Shown piece by piece: positions 12,638-24,421 of a stretch of 64,000 bases of DNA; within the stretch, counting starts at the first letter, position 1; each line of letters begins with the position of its first letter. A program made the translations under genes and the position numbers. Under the pieces are notes generated by a model, which was not told where the DNA came from, searched no databases, and was given only the letters and a program-made list of their open reading frames with translations. This DNA comes from Vicia villosa (taxonomy: Eukaryota; Streptophyta; Magnoliopsida; Fabales; Fabaceae), in assembly GCF_029867415.1 (NCBI RefSeq), contig NC_081183.1, forward strand, positions 138,779,951 through 138,843,950, written 5' to 3'.

Positions 12638-13712
12638 TGAAGTAGTGAAAACACTTAGAAAGGGGGGGGATTGAATAAAGGGTTGTTTCTTTCTGGCAAA
12701 TAAAAATAATGAACACAATTATTTTTATCCTGGTTCGTTTGAACTCAAACTACCTCCAGTCCACCCTCACAGGTGATTTATCTCCGCTAATCAAAAACTA
12801 ATTACAATTGTTAGCCACTTAGATCAACCTCTAAGTCTTCTTGAGTCTACAGATCACAACTTGGTCACTCAAGGAATTTCTTTTACAAAGAAATAATCAA
12901 CAATACAGAGATAATAATGCTTCTAAAAAGCTGTAATCACTAAGTGATTTTTCTCTTAAGCTTATGATCTAGAACTCACTAAATATACAAAAATATGTGA
13001 GTTTGAAGATGAAGATTGCTTGCTTTGTTCAAGAGCTTTTGCGTGAGGAAAGTTAAGAGTTAGATGTTGTGTGTTGTAAATTGTAACGTAAGCTTTAGCC
13101 TTTTTGTTGGGCTAACAAGTTCCTTTTATAGGCGTGAAAATGTGACCGTTGAATAGTTCTGCATTTAATGCTTTGCGTGTACAGTACAATGTTGCATTTA
13201 ATGTTACATGCTTTTGTCAAATACCTCGATGCTTGCTTCAACTGCTTTTTCTGACTTTACCTTTTGTAGCCATGCTTCTAACGTTCATTTTGTCAGACAT
13301 ACATATTAGCCTATTTAGCTTTTCATCATTTGCTTTCTTCTGGAATTAGACTTTGTGATTTGCTTTTCATTATCAGAGTTTCCAGCGTTTGGTGCAAGTT
13401 AGAACTTCAGCGCTTCAGCCTTTGGAAGTTCCTTAGAGCGTGATACCTTTAGAGCTTCAGAGCTTGCTTCTAATAGTCATGATCTGATAACTTCAAGACC
13501 ATGTTCTGATGTCTTCAAGACCATGTTCTGATGTAGCCATCCAGAACATCTGGGTCAGAGCATCTGAAAGATAAGATATTACATACTCTTTTACACTTTT
13601 CCTGAAATGGAAAAAGTAACTTATTAGAGTACCACATTGTCTTATACAAAATTTATTTCTAATGTTATCATCAAAACTAGAAAATATGATCAGAACATTT
13701 CATGTTCTAACA
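12638..13712 (-). repeat. 5' LTR of the SIRE/Maximus element
   Basis: About 1,075 bases, TG...CA on the minus strand (TGTTAGAACATG at 13712 to CTACTTCA at 12638). It matches the truncated 3' LTR at 3740-4672 and the separate solo LTR at 19321-20422. Confidence 0.85.
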
Positions 13713-15005
13713 TTACATACTTAAAATATGTATCAGGATGTCATACAAGTCATAAGAGGCTTTCGATTTCCGGTACGGATCGAAACTGCACTCATTAAGG
13801 AAGAAATACAAATTCTGCATCAGACTAGTTCGCTACAGCGAACCCAAACAGGAGCAAACTTCTCTTCAGCATAGGATAGTTCGCTACAGCAAACTGTCAG
13901 TGAAGCCCCGATTTGCTACAACGAACAGTAGCGAGCTCCAGAGAATAAATCAAGTTAACTCCCAGACTTATTCGCTACTCAGTTTGCTACAGCGAACCAA
14001 AGTTTGCTGCAGCGAACTCTGCTGCACTAAAAAAAATCAGAAGTGCACTTAGGGTCCCCAAGCCCCAAATTTCCATATGCATCCATTATTTATCAAATAG
14101 CAAGTTATGGTAAACATACATATATATCAACTACTACTAAAATGGAATGTTAAACATGCATTTGTAAGGATCATTAAAGCTTTTACTCTCAAAACCCTTA
14201 ACCCCAAAATAGCATAAACCCATAAAATACTCCAATGTCTCTATCTATGAGACTCACCTAGGATTTAATGGATGCTTATAGGTTTCTATTCTGCCAATGG
14301 ACTCCCACCATAGCCAAAACTTCACCTTCATCTTCATCAAACCCGTAGCTCTTTCTATATCAACTTTTTGCATAAATCATCCATCTTCAAACCCACCTAA
14401 ATCCATCAATTCTGAACCTATGAACACAAATCAATATACCAAATCGAAGAAAATTTTGTTTAGAATCCGAATCTTCAAGAATTACCTTAATCGGAGCAAC
14501 GAGTGAGGATTTATGACTTTGTGAATGAAGACTGGTCAAGGAACCCGTATACCAAAAATCAACTTCAGCCCCTTGACTTAAAATGCAATTATCTCCTTCA
14601 ATAAACAAGCTATGAGCATTAACTTTATATGCAAATTGAATAGAATTTCGTAAGCTTTCCCACAAGACTAGAATCGTTACAATCAGAGTTATTAGCAGGA
14701 AGTTATGACATGTTTTTTGAGTGTTGTACCATGGTTGCGAAAATGAATTCTTCTTTCTTTCTTCTTTGTTTCAAAAAGCTATTCCTTCTTTCTCTCTCAT
14801 AAATTCTGATTTTTGAAACACCACCCTCCAAACATGTCCTTATTCACATGCACTCTAAGTGACATTTACACTTTTGCCATTTAGTTTGTTTCCAACTAAT
14901 CTTCTTCCATCCCAACCAACCCTTTCTCAATTAGAGATTAATCCATAATTCTCTCTTAGCAATTTATATATGTATAATCATGCTTAATATAATATGGGAT
15001 ATTAC
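13713..15005. repeat. Fragment of a non-coding LTR with TGTAATATCCC end
   Basis: No coding potential. The right edge reads GGGATATTACA at 15005, giving TGTAATATCCC on the other strand, an LTR-like terminus. The left edge is cut by the copia LTR at 13712. The stretch 13.82-14.03 kb holds several copies of a palindromic motif (see findings). The part from 14174 was copied into 24422-26282. Bases 15006-15037 between this fragment and the next element are plain AT-rich DNA. Family assignment is uncertain. Confidence 0.4.
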
Positions 15006-15037
15006 AATTGAGATTATTTCTAAACTAATTTTTAATT

Positions 15038-15492
15038 TGTTAATTTGTAATTCCTTGTGTCGAAGCAGGTTGTTGCTTGAACACAAGGTGTGTCGAAGTG
15101 TGTAACAGTTTGTTACACATAACTTTGTTTTTAAATCTAGATAGATTTGATTTAGATTTAAAATATATTAGATTTGATTTAGTTCCAAAATAGATATTTT
15201 GGGCTTTTATAGTTTTGGGCTTTGGCTTAGGGAGAAAGCTAACTTAACTCTATAAATAGGGAGTAACCCTCATTATTTGTAATCAAGTCATTATCTTGTA
15301 TTCACAGAAGTTGCAGTTGCAAGTGAATAACAGAATTTCCACAGTTTGTGGGCAGAGAGAAACTCTGCAGAAAATACTTTCTTCTTCTCTTTTAATTTCC
15401 ACAAACCCTAATCCTACTTTTGTTCTTATTTTCTTCATTGTCATCTTTAACGATAAGGAATTACTCAAAGGTTTGAGAGTCTAATTCCAACA
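15038..15492 (+). repeat. 5' LTR of copia 2
   Basis: Starts TGTTAATTTGTAATTCC and ends CTAATTCCAACA. It holds a TATA-like CTCTATAAATAGGGAG at about 15249-15264, probably the element promoter. A third copy lies inside the transplanted block (25286-25740). Confidence 0.9.
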
Positions 15493-15494
15493 TC

Positions 15495-15507
15495 TGGTAT
15501 CTAGAGC
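15495..15507 (+). other. Primer binding site of copia 2
   Basis: TGGTATCTAGAGC two bases after the 5' LTR, close to the usual initiator tRNA-Met complement with one extra base. Confidence 0.75.
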
Positions 15508-15535
15508 TCTGGTTAATTGATTCAAGGAAAGAAGA

Positions 15536-16611
15536 ATGGCAATGGCAATGAATCATCTGAATGGACATTTTCCAGCAACACTACCTATTCTGAAAGGAGA
15601 TAACTATGAGAATTGGTGCAAGCAGATGAAGATTGTATTCTGTTGTCAAGATCTTTGAGATATTGTAAAAGAAGGGATAGAACCGCTTGCAAAAGGTGCG
15701 AAGGAGGAAGAAAAGGCTGCACATAAAGAATTGAAGAAGAAAGATTATAAAGCTTTCTTTATAATCCATCAATGTCTAAGTCCTGATAACTTTGAAAAGG
15801 TTAGTGATATAGAATCTTCAAAAGAAGCTTGGGAGATTCTTGAAAAATCTTTTGGAGGTGCAGAAAAGGTGAAAGAGGCGAGGTTACAAACTCACAAGAG
15901 AACATATGAATTGCTTTAGATGAAAGATAGCGAAGGCATAACTGATTTCTTCACTAGGGTTATGAAACTAGTGAATCAAATCAAGACATGTGGAGAAGTA
16001 TTAACAATAAGAGTTGTTGTTTCAAAGATCTTGAGGTAGTTGTCCCCTAAGTTCGACCACATCGTGGTAGCCATAGAAGAATCAAAAGATTTGTCGAAAT
16101 TAACAAAAGAAGAGCTTCAAGGAACGCTTGAATCTCATGAACAAAGAATGGATGAAAGAGTTGCAGGCAAGTCAAAGAGCGATGTGGCTCTGCAGGCTCA
16201 GTCAACAAACGAAAAGAAAGGCAAAGGAAGCTGGACAAGAAATAAAGGTAGAGGTGGATACAATAATTCGAATGGTCGAAATCAACAAGAAGGAAATTGG
16301 TCGAATCAGAGAAAGCCCTCTTACCAAGGCAACCAAAGAGGTGGTGCTGCAGGTAGAGGAAGAGGTGGTGGTCGAAAGCCTGACAAGAGTCACGTTCAAT
16401 GTTTCAATTTTCAGAAGTATGGTCACTATTCAACAGCTTGTCCAAAAAAGAATAAAAGTCAAGAAAGTGATGCTAAGCTTGCAAAACAAGAAGAAGAAGA
16501 GATGTTGCTGATGGTTACAACAAAAGATGAAGATAAATTCAAGGACCAATGGTACTTGGATTCACGATGCTCATCATACATGTCTGGAAGAAAGGTTGGT
16601 TTGTCAACATA
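15536..16611 (+). pseudogene. Copia 2 gag and start of protease, broken
   Basis: Starts at ATG 15536 (MAMAMNHLNGHFP). The gag body is readable in one frame with stops at about 15653, 15917 and 16036, followed by a Gly/Arg-rich linker and the zinc knuckle CFNFQKYGHYSTAC. The second Cys of the knuckle is replaced by Phe (codon 16409-16411), so it should not bind zinc. The protease active site reads DSR instead of DSG (codon 16565-16567), which should kill proteolysis. The frame is lost near 16610. The same gag start, with one further stop, is present in the transplanted copy at 25784-26282. Confidence 0.85.
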
Positions 16612-19600
16612 AAAACCTCAATGAAGAACATGGTGAAATTTGCAAATGACAATACTTTAGCAGCTGAAGGTATTGATGATGTAATGATTACGAGGAAAGA
16701 TGGAAAGAGATTAGTAATTTCCAATGTGTTGTACATACCAGGCATGAAGAGCAACTTACTCAGCATTGGGCAGTTGGTCGAAAAGAACTACAAGGTTTCG
16801 ATCAAAGACAAGATGATGAGAGTTTTCAATGCAAGTGAAAGGTTAATCTTGAAGGCTCTATGTCTCATAATAGAACCTTCAAGATCGAACTCAAAGTGAT
16901 AGAGCACGAGTGCCTTGTAACTGCAGCTAGCAGAGATGAATGGATATGGCACTATCGACTACGACATCTCAACTTCAAAGACATCAGAGACTTGAAAAGA
17001 AAGAATATGGTTTCAGGACTTCCAGAAATCGATATTCCAAACGAGGTATGTGAGGAATGTGTACATGCAAAGAAGCACAAGAATAACTTCATCAAGGATG
17101 CAGGAAGCAAGTCGAAGGCAATCCTTGATGTCATATACTCTAATGTATGTGGACCAATCCAGGTGGATTCGAATGGAGGTAAAAAATACTTTGTTACATT
17201 CATAGATGATTTCAGTCGAAAACTATGGACTTACTTGATCAAGAAGAAAAGTGAACTGATCGAGGTATTTGTCAAGTTCAAATCTATGATCAAAAGACAA
17301 AGTGGTCGAAAGCTCAAGGTTTTGAGAACTGATGGTGGTGGAGAATATGTGTCGAAAGACTTCAACATGTTATGTGAGAAAGAAGGGATTGTGCATGAGG
17401 TGGTGCCACCCTACAATCCACAGCATAATGGAACTGCAGAAAGGAAGAATCGAACCATCATGAATATGGTGAGAAGTATGTTGAAAAGCAAGCATTTACC
17501 TAAATAATTTTGGGGAGAAGCAGTGTTGACTGCAACATACATTCTAAACAAATGTTCGACGAAGAAGCTAGAAGGAATTACTCCAGAAGAATGCTGGTTT
17601 GGTGTGAAGCCTAGCTTGAGTCATCTGAAGGTATTTGGATCTATAGCACATAGACATGTGCCAGATCAGTTAAGAAGAAAACTTGATGACAAGTCAAGTC
17701 AAATGATTCTTATAGGATATCATTCAACTGGAGGATACAAGTTGTTCAACCCAGTGAACAAGCAAGTAGTGATCAGCAGGGACGTGATCATAGATGAGCT
17801 TAAAGAATGAGATTGGACTGAAAATGTCAAGAAGGATTCATTTAGAGTTTTTTGTGACGAACCAGCTACTGAAGTCGAAAGAGAAGAAGTTCTACAAGAA
17901 GAAGTCAGAGGTGATGCATGCCCAGGCAGACCTCAGAGAACAAGACACATGCCTGCAAGGTTTCAAGAATGTGTGATTACATCAAATGATGTAGTCAATG
18001 ATGAAGGTGAGCTGGTACATTACGCTTTCTATGCAGATGTCAAACTTGTCAATGCAACTGAGGCATTGAAGGATTTGAAGTGGGTGAAAGCTATGAATGA
18101 AGAATTGAAGTCCATCAAAGACAACAATACTTGGTCACTTGTTGAATTGCCTCAAGGCAAGAAGGAAATTGATGTGAAGTGGGTATACAAGGTGAAGTGT
18201 AATCCCAAAGGTGAAGTGACTCGACACAAGCAAGGCTTGTGGCAAAAGGATTTCTTCATACGGAAGGAATTAACTTCGATGAGGTCTTTGCACCTGTTGC
18301 CAGGATCAAAACGATCAGGTTGGTTGTTGTTCTGGCAAACATGAACAATTGGCACATGTGTCAGATGGACGTTAAATGTGCATTCCTGAATGGACCCCTG
18401 GACGAAGAAGTCTATGTTGCACCACTAGTTGGGTTTGTGAAACATGGCGAAGAGAGAAAAGTGTACAGACTGCATAAAGCCCTGTATGGACTGAAGCAAG
18501 CTCCAAGAGCTTGGAATAAGAAGATCGACAGTTTTCTAAGGGAGAAAGAATTTGTGAAGTGCACAACTGAACATGGGGTATATGTAAGAAGAAGCAAGAG
18601 TGAATTGCTTATACTATGTCTCTATGTCGATGACTTGTTAATAACTGGTAGCTGCAAGAAAGAGATCAAAGGCTTCAAAGGTGATCTTAGCAAGGAATTC
18701 GAAATGTCGGATTTGGGCGAAATTTCATACTTCCTTGGCATCGAATTCTACAAGAGTAGTAGAGGCTTGATGATGCATCAAAGAAGATATGCAAGTGAAA
18801 TTCTAAAGAGATTTGAGATGGAAGAATGCAATTCGACTTCGACACCTGCTGAAACAAAATTGCAACTGTCGAAGAACCCAGATGAAGAGGATGTCGACCC
18901 AACCCAATACAGAAAACTTATCTGGTCATTGAGATATCTTTGTCACGCAAGGCCTGACTTAGCATACAGTGTAGGTATGATAAGTAGATTCATGCAGAAG
19001 CCAAAGCTATCACACCTAGCAGCGGCGAAGAGGATACTGAGGTATCTGAAAGGAACTCTCGATTATTGCATTCTGTTTCCTGCAGCTAATGAGGGAAAAG
19101 AATGCAAATTATTTGGTTACACTGACTCGAGTTCGTGTATTGAGGCTGAGGATCGAAAATCCACAGCTGGTTATGTGTTTATGCTAGGCGGTGCACCAGC
19201 TGCTTGGAGTTCGAGAATGGAACTAGTAGTGGCATTATCATCATGCGAAGTAGAGTACATAGTTGCTTCTCTTTGTGCATGTCAAGCAACATGGATGGTG
19301 AACTTGGTCGAAGAGATAAATGTTAAAACAAGAAATGTTCTGATCAATATTCTTAGTTTTGATGATAACATTATGTATGAATTTTGTATAAGATAATGTG
19401 GTACTCTAATTTTTCACGTTTTCCATTTCAGGAAAAGTATAAAGAGTATGCACTAAAACAGCGCTCAGAAGCACTGACCCAGAAGTTTTGGATGGCTTCA
19501 TCAGAACATGCTCTGTCAGACATCAGAAGATGGTCTTGAAGAAATCAGAACATGATATGGAAAGCATCAGAAGATGGCAGTCAGAAGCAAAGCTCTGAAG

Positions 19601-20695
19601 CTCTGAAGCTCTGAAGCTCTGATGGTATCATGCTCAAATCACTTCAAAGTCTGAAGACAGAAGTTACATCTGCACGAAAGCTGAAGACTCTGATATTCAA
19701 ACGATTAATCTACAAAGTCTGAGTCCAGAAGCAAGTACAAGATGAAAAGGCTATAACGTCAAATTTCTGACTGACAAAAGGAACGTTAGAAGCTACAAAA
19801 GGAAAAGTCAGTAAAAGTAGCTGAAGCATGGCTCGAGGTAGTTGACAAAAGAGTGAAACATTAAATGCACCATTGTACTATTCACAAAGCATTAAATGCT
19901 CCCAATGGTCACATTTCCTCAGCGCCTATATATAGAAGTTCTGATTCAAAAGCAGCCAACTAACTCTCGTGAGTCATACCAAATCGCTGTCAAACTGAAA
20001 TCAAACAAAAGCAAAGAAGAACTTCCTCTTCAACCTCACAACTTTGTAACATCTTAGTGAGTGTTAAGAATTAGAACTTAAGAGTAATATCACTTGGTGA
20101 TTATTGCTTTTCAAGAAGCAATATAAAATCTTGTAATAATTTTTTTACATTGTTTGTAAAAGGATTTCCTAGAGTGATAAACTTTGTGATCAGTATACTC
20201 GAGAAGACTTAGAGAGAGATTTCTAAGTGGAGAACCATTATAATCAAGATTGATTAGTGGATTAAATCCTCAGTTGAGGTAAATCACTCTAAAGGCGTGG
20301 ACTGGAGTAGTTTGGTTTACAACGAACCAGGATAAAAATATTTGTGTTCAATTATTTTTATCTTCCAAGTTTTATGAAACCCTTATTCAATCCCCCTTTT
20401 CTAAGTATTTTTCTATCCTTCAATAACAGGTAAAGATCATGGAGCAATTACCATGAAGATCGACAGCATGTCCGTTATCAATCTGGCGAAGAACCTAATA
20501 GCACATGGTCGAAGCAAGCACATCGAAATGAGGTTCCACTATCTTTGAGAGCAGGTAGCTAAAGGGAAGATGAATTTGGAACACTACAGAACTGAGAATC
20601 AGATTGCAGATATCATGACGAAGGGATTGCTGGTTGAAATATTCAAAAGACTAAGAGCTATGATGAATGTAGATAGCTTAGACACAATGAATTAG
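16549..20695 (+). pseudogene. Copia 2 pol: protease remainder, integrase, RT, RNase H (inactive)
   Basis: The protease remainder lies in one frame (16549-16899). The integrase follows in another from about 16860: the HHCC finger is altered (HYRLRHLNF where Gly is expected before the second His), the first catalytic Asp is Asn (AAT at 17142-17144), the second (TDGGGEY) and the Glu (GTAERKNRT) are present. Stops at about 17505 and 17808 and a one-base deletion near 18237 precede the RT, which is open from 18239 and keeps YVDD at 18623-18634. RNase H begins before 19320, is split by the solo LTR 19321-20422, and resumes at 20423 in the same frame, ending with TAG at 20693-20695 just before the 3' LTR. 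Confidence 0.88.
19321..20422 (+). mobile_element. SIRE/Maximus solo LTR inserted in copia 2 RNase H
   Basis: 1,102 bases starting TGTTAAAACAAG and ending TATCCTTCA, alignable along its length with the LTR at 12638-13712 in opposite orientation. It is flanked by ATAAA (19316-19320) and ATAAC (20423-20427), a 4 of 5 match expected of an aged 5-bp target duplication. Removing LTR plus one flank copy keeps the RNase H frame, so this is a true insertion followed by LTR-LTR recombination. Confidence 0.85.
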
Positions 20696-20701
20696 ATGGT
20701 G

Positions 20702-21156
20702 TGTTAATTTGTAATTCCTTGTGTCGAAGCAGGGTTTTGCTCGAACACAAGGTGTGTCGAAGTGTGTAACAGTTTGTTACACATAACTTTGTTTTAAAAT
20801 CTAGATAGATTTGATTTAGATTTAAAATAGATTAGGTTTGTTTTAGTTCCAAAATAGGTATTTTGGGCTTTTATAGTTTTGGGCTTTGGCTTAGGGAGAA
20901 AGCTGACCTAAATATATAAATAGGGAGTAACCCTCATTATTTGTAATCAAGTCATTATCTTGTATTCAAAGAAGTTGCAGTTGCAAGTGAATAACAGAAT
21001 TTCCACAATTTGTGGGCAGAGAGAAACTCTGCAGAAAATACTTTCTTCTTCTCTTTTAATTTCCACAAACCCTAATCCTACTTTTGTTCTTATTTTCTTC
21101 ATTGTCATCTTTAACGATAAGGAATTACTCAAAGGTTTGAGAGTCTAATTCCAACA
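20702..21156 (+). repeat. 3' LTR of copia 2
   Basis: Same length as the 5' LTR (455 bases), TGTTAATTTG to TTCCAACA, preceded by a weak purine run (ATTAGATGGTG) that would be the PPT. Confidence 0.9.
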
Positions 21157-21611
21157 TCTACCATTTGTTAGCGTAACAATCGGGGGAGGTTTGAGTTCGG
21201 GAGCATTGTTAATTTCCGGGACATTCCGCTTGAGCAACACACCTTTGTGGGAGACACAACACTTCTCCACCTAAAACCTTAAGGTGATAGGTGAGTGGGT
21301 TCTCCCACTTATATATGCTTAAGTCACCACATGCATTTCCAACGTGGGACTATTATCCACACTCACACTTGCATTATTCTTAACACTCCCCCTCAAGTGT
21401 GAGTCTACAATGCTCCCTCTCCATGTGGAAACTCCACTTCCACATACACTTGTACCGCCGGACTCACGGGACACTCTACACACATGCAGAACACATACCA
21501 ACGACCATGTGGAGATACTTTTGATACAACTAAGCCGGTCTCTTTTCTCGAACCAAAGCCTTATGGTACCATTTGTTAGCGCAACAATCGGGGGAGGGTC
21601 GAGTTCGGGAG
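21157..21611. repeat. Unclassified repeat with a 408-base period, cut by the Ogre X LTR
   Basis: A block starting TACCATTTGTTAGCG at 21159 recurs at 21567, 408 bases later, and agrees for about 45 bases up to TTCGGGAG. The match stops exactly at 21611/21612, where the Ogre X LTR begins. The middle resembles LTR-type DNA (CAACGTGGGACT, CTTATATATGC). It could be a tandem unit or a small element with short terminal repeats whose second copy was cut by the Ogre insertion. No coding potential. Confidence 0.45.
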
Positions 21612-24421
21612 TGTCGTCCTCAGTTTTTCTTCGTGGGATACAAACTGACTCTTCTTTTTATTTTTTGAGTTGTGAAAATCAGAGAGTCGCCACCGACTTT
21701 TATTTTATCCAATTAAGGAAAGGTTTATAAAAGAAACAGAAAAAGACCTTAAAGAGATTTTGGGTTCGGGGGTAGGTTATACAAAGGGAAGGTGTTAGCA
21801 CCCCTTTGTATCCATGGTTATCCATGGGCTCTTAATTGCTTAGCTCACTTGTTTGAATCGTTTGTCTTGCTTTGAAATGCTTGTATGTGGTTTTAAATAC
21901 TTTTGTAAAGAATTAACTTTGTAATGATCCTTGTATAGATGTATACAAAGTGTTTATCTTTCGAAAGATACTTTGATGGTTCAAAAAAAGATTTTTTAAC
22001 TTCGTAATGATCCTTGTTTGGATGTATACAAAATGTTGTCTTTTTGAAAATTTTGTTTTGGAAAAACAGTGATATGTGAAACATTTGTTGTTTTGTTTGA
22101 TTTGAGCAAGCAATTAGGAGATCTACCCTAAGTTCGTAAGGTCCTTTCTTATTTCTTTTAGAAAATTTTCTTTGACTGGATACAAAAAGAAATTATTTGA
22201 ATCGCCTTTGAAACAGTAGAATTGATTTTGAAAAGAGTAACAGAGGGATTACCCAAAGAGGTGCAAGTGTGATTGTGTTTTATTTTCAGATATTTTTGTC
22301 TTTGAAATTAGTGATCTAGCGTTTCAGTTATTATTCTTGCCATACACACAGTTTTATATGTACAGAATTTAAAGTGCGGGAATGTAAAGTGCGGAAAGTA
22401 AATCTACGCTATTACATCGATTGTGCGAGAAATGTAAACTACGCTATTTACATGAATTTGACAACCTATACACTTATCTATGAATTTAAATTGCAATAAG
22501 ATAAAAGGAAAATATTTTTGGATTTTTGGATGGTTGATTTTTATCAAAATTAATGCATAATTAATTTAATTAAAAGGTTAGGAATTAGAAATAAAATTTA
22601 AACCTAAAAAATAAAGTTTAAAATATGTCCAAGTTGTTTGTTAATTAATTTTAAAATAAAATTAATTTTTTTTTTGGGATTTTTGAAATTGTTTTGGAGA
22701 TTATTAAGCTAATTAACATATAATTATACAAATAATCATACACATAAATTAAACTTAAAGAGAAAAATATTCTAAATATGTACAAAATTAGTTTATAATA
22801 TATAAACTTATTTTAATAAAAATAAAATATTTTTTTCTGATTTTTTTGATAGGTTAAAATTTAATTAAAAGATAAATATATAAATTATAATTAATTAAAC
22901 AAAATATTTTAATTATGAAGAAAAATAACATATTTTTATGTCAAAAAATATTATATTATTTTATCAACCTAAAAATATTTTTAATATAATTTTTTGATTT
23001 TTAAAACTATTTTAAATTAATTTTACAAGGAAAATCAAATAAAATAGAAAATGTATTAAATATATGATCTGGTGTGGCTGATAGTAGGGTCTATGATATG
23101 GATGCATGTTTAGGCACGTTGGATGAGCTGGCAGGATGATCTGAAGGCTGAGATCATGAGGCGCATAACATGATGGTGGAACGCAAAGCATATGATTGGT
23201 CTGAAACTTAAAACACACGCGCGCGCAAACCAGCCAACCAGAGGACGTCACGTCTTCGTCTTCTTCATTTCAAATTCCTGCAACCGTAGGTAAAGGCTTT
23301 ACCAACGGTTTTTTCCGTCACTAAAGCTCCTGCAAATTAAAAATCACAAGACAAGCTATATAAATAAGACCCGAGACCATGGATCGACTGCAAATGATCC
23401 ACTGATCACAACCATGGCCTTAGTTTGATCAGATTTTGCCTTAAACGAAAAGTCCCATTTCGAGCTTCATAAACCCTAAAATGGCATACGCTTCAAACCT
23501 CCATTAAAATCAAATTAAAGTTCCAGAAACGATCAGAACATCTAACCAAACACAAATATATAATTACATCTTGTTAAACATGAGTGTATGATTGAATTCG
23601 AGTTAGTTTATGTTTGGACAAACCGTGAGCTATGGTGCTTGGTTCTGAATGATTTGCTTGCTGTAAATGATTGGGATAGGTTCAAGGATGTTTGATGATC
23701 GTGTTTAGATAATTATTTGGACTGGAAATTAGCTTAAACTAAAAATTCAAAATTTGAATTTCTTTGAAAATTTCAAGTTTCTACAAGAGTGATATAAGCA
23801 TGTGTTTTGTTCTGAATTTGTCTCCCTATCCTTACTGAAGTATGCTAAGCTATTTATGAGCAATAAGAGTGCTGCAAACTTAAGCTAACAATTATTGATT
23901 GTCTTTGAACTTTTGGATTTTTTAATATAAAAAGCTTTGAATTCTTTGGCCATGGCTTAATTTTTCTTCACCCTCTTGCTCTAGGCCTGCTGTACATCTC
24001 TATGCTGCAGAAGTTAAGCCATCTTGGTGACTCAAGCTAAGGACAAAAGCTTTGGATAATTGTCTTGAATCATTTATTTTTTAATTTAATTTTAAATGTA
24101 ATAAAATTAAATTAAAAAAGAAACAAAAATGTCATGGGCCAAATGTTGGTCATGGGAGCCATTTAACATCATTAGAAACATGTTTGGATCATGCATGTTT
24201 GGCCTCTTTTGAAAAAAAAAAACATTTTTGATCAATGTTGGTTTCATGCATTTTTCCAAAAAATAGCCAACTTCAACAAGGCATATCTCCCTCAATTTTG
24301 ATCATATGAATGAGTTCTTGTACTTTTTAGAAACCTCAAGATGTCCTCTACAAGCTACTTTGGAAGCTTTTTTGTATTTGGAGAAGTTATCTTGATGTTA
24401 TGGGCTTTGACAAAAAACCAC
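21612..24421 (-). mobile_element. Ogre X 3' LTR, first part (U5-side end)
   Basis: Part of one long LTR running on the minus strand from 40725 down to 21612. The outer end starts TGTCGTCCTCAG at 21612. The block near 21.68-21.84 kb (GAGTCGCCACCGACTTTT, AAGGGAAGGTGTTAGCACCC, CCATGGGCTCTTAATTGC) has counterparts at the same end of the LTR at 50658. The stretch 22.5-23.0 kb is very AT-rich. After subtracting nested insertions the LTR is about 4.7 kb, in the range known for Ogre. No real gene. Confidence 0.75.

Larger units (their letters stand above)
3740..13712 (-). mobile_element. SIRE/Maximus-type Ty1-copia retrotransposon, degenerate
   Basis: A nearly full element read on the minus strand: 5' LTR 12638-13712, PBS 12624-12635, gag, pol in the copia order (protease, integrase, RT, RNase H), an extra env-like frame 5375-7810, PPT 4673-4690 and a truncated 3' LTR 3740-4672. 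The long extra frame after pol and LTRs of about 1.1 kb are typical of the SIRE/Maximus lineage. The 3' LTR lacks about 140 bases at its inner-genome end, so no target duplication is visible. All reading frames carry nonsense codons or shifts; the element is inactive. Confidence 0.88.
15038..21156 (+). mobile_element. Ty1-copia retrotransposon 2, degenerate, carrying a nested solo LTR
   Basis: Complete in outline: LTRs of 455 bases each (15038-15492 and 20702-21156), PBS at 15495, gag, protease, integrase, RT, RNase H. Length without the nested 1.1-kb solo LTR is about 5 kb, normal for copia. Comparing the LTRs by eye I count roughly 15 differences, about 3 percent. The bases flanking the two LTRs (TAATT before, TCTAC after) do not match, so no target duplication survives; one flank may have been changed by recombination or deletion. 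Confidence 0.9.

Noticed and set aside
14297..14665. Open frames of 69 and 92 codons, repeated at 24545-24913
   Set aside because: Identical only because the whole 1.86-kb block was copied; overlapping frames on both strands and no recognisable protein.
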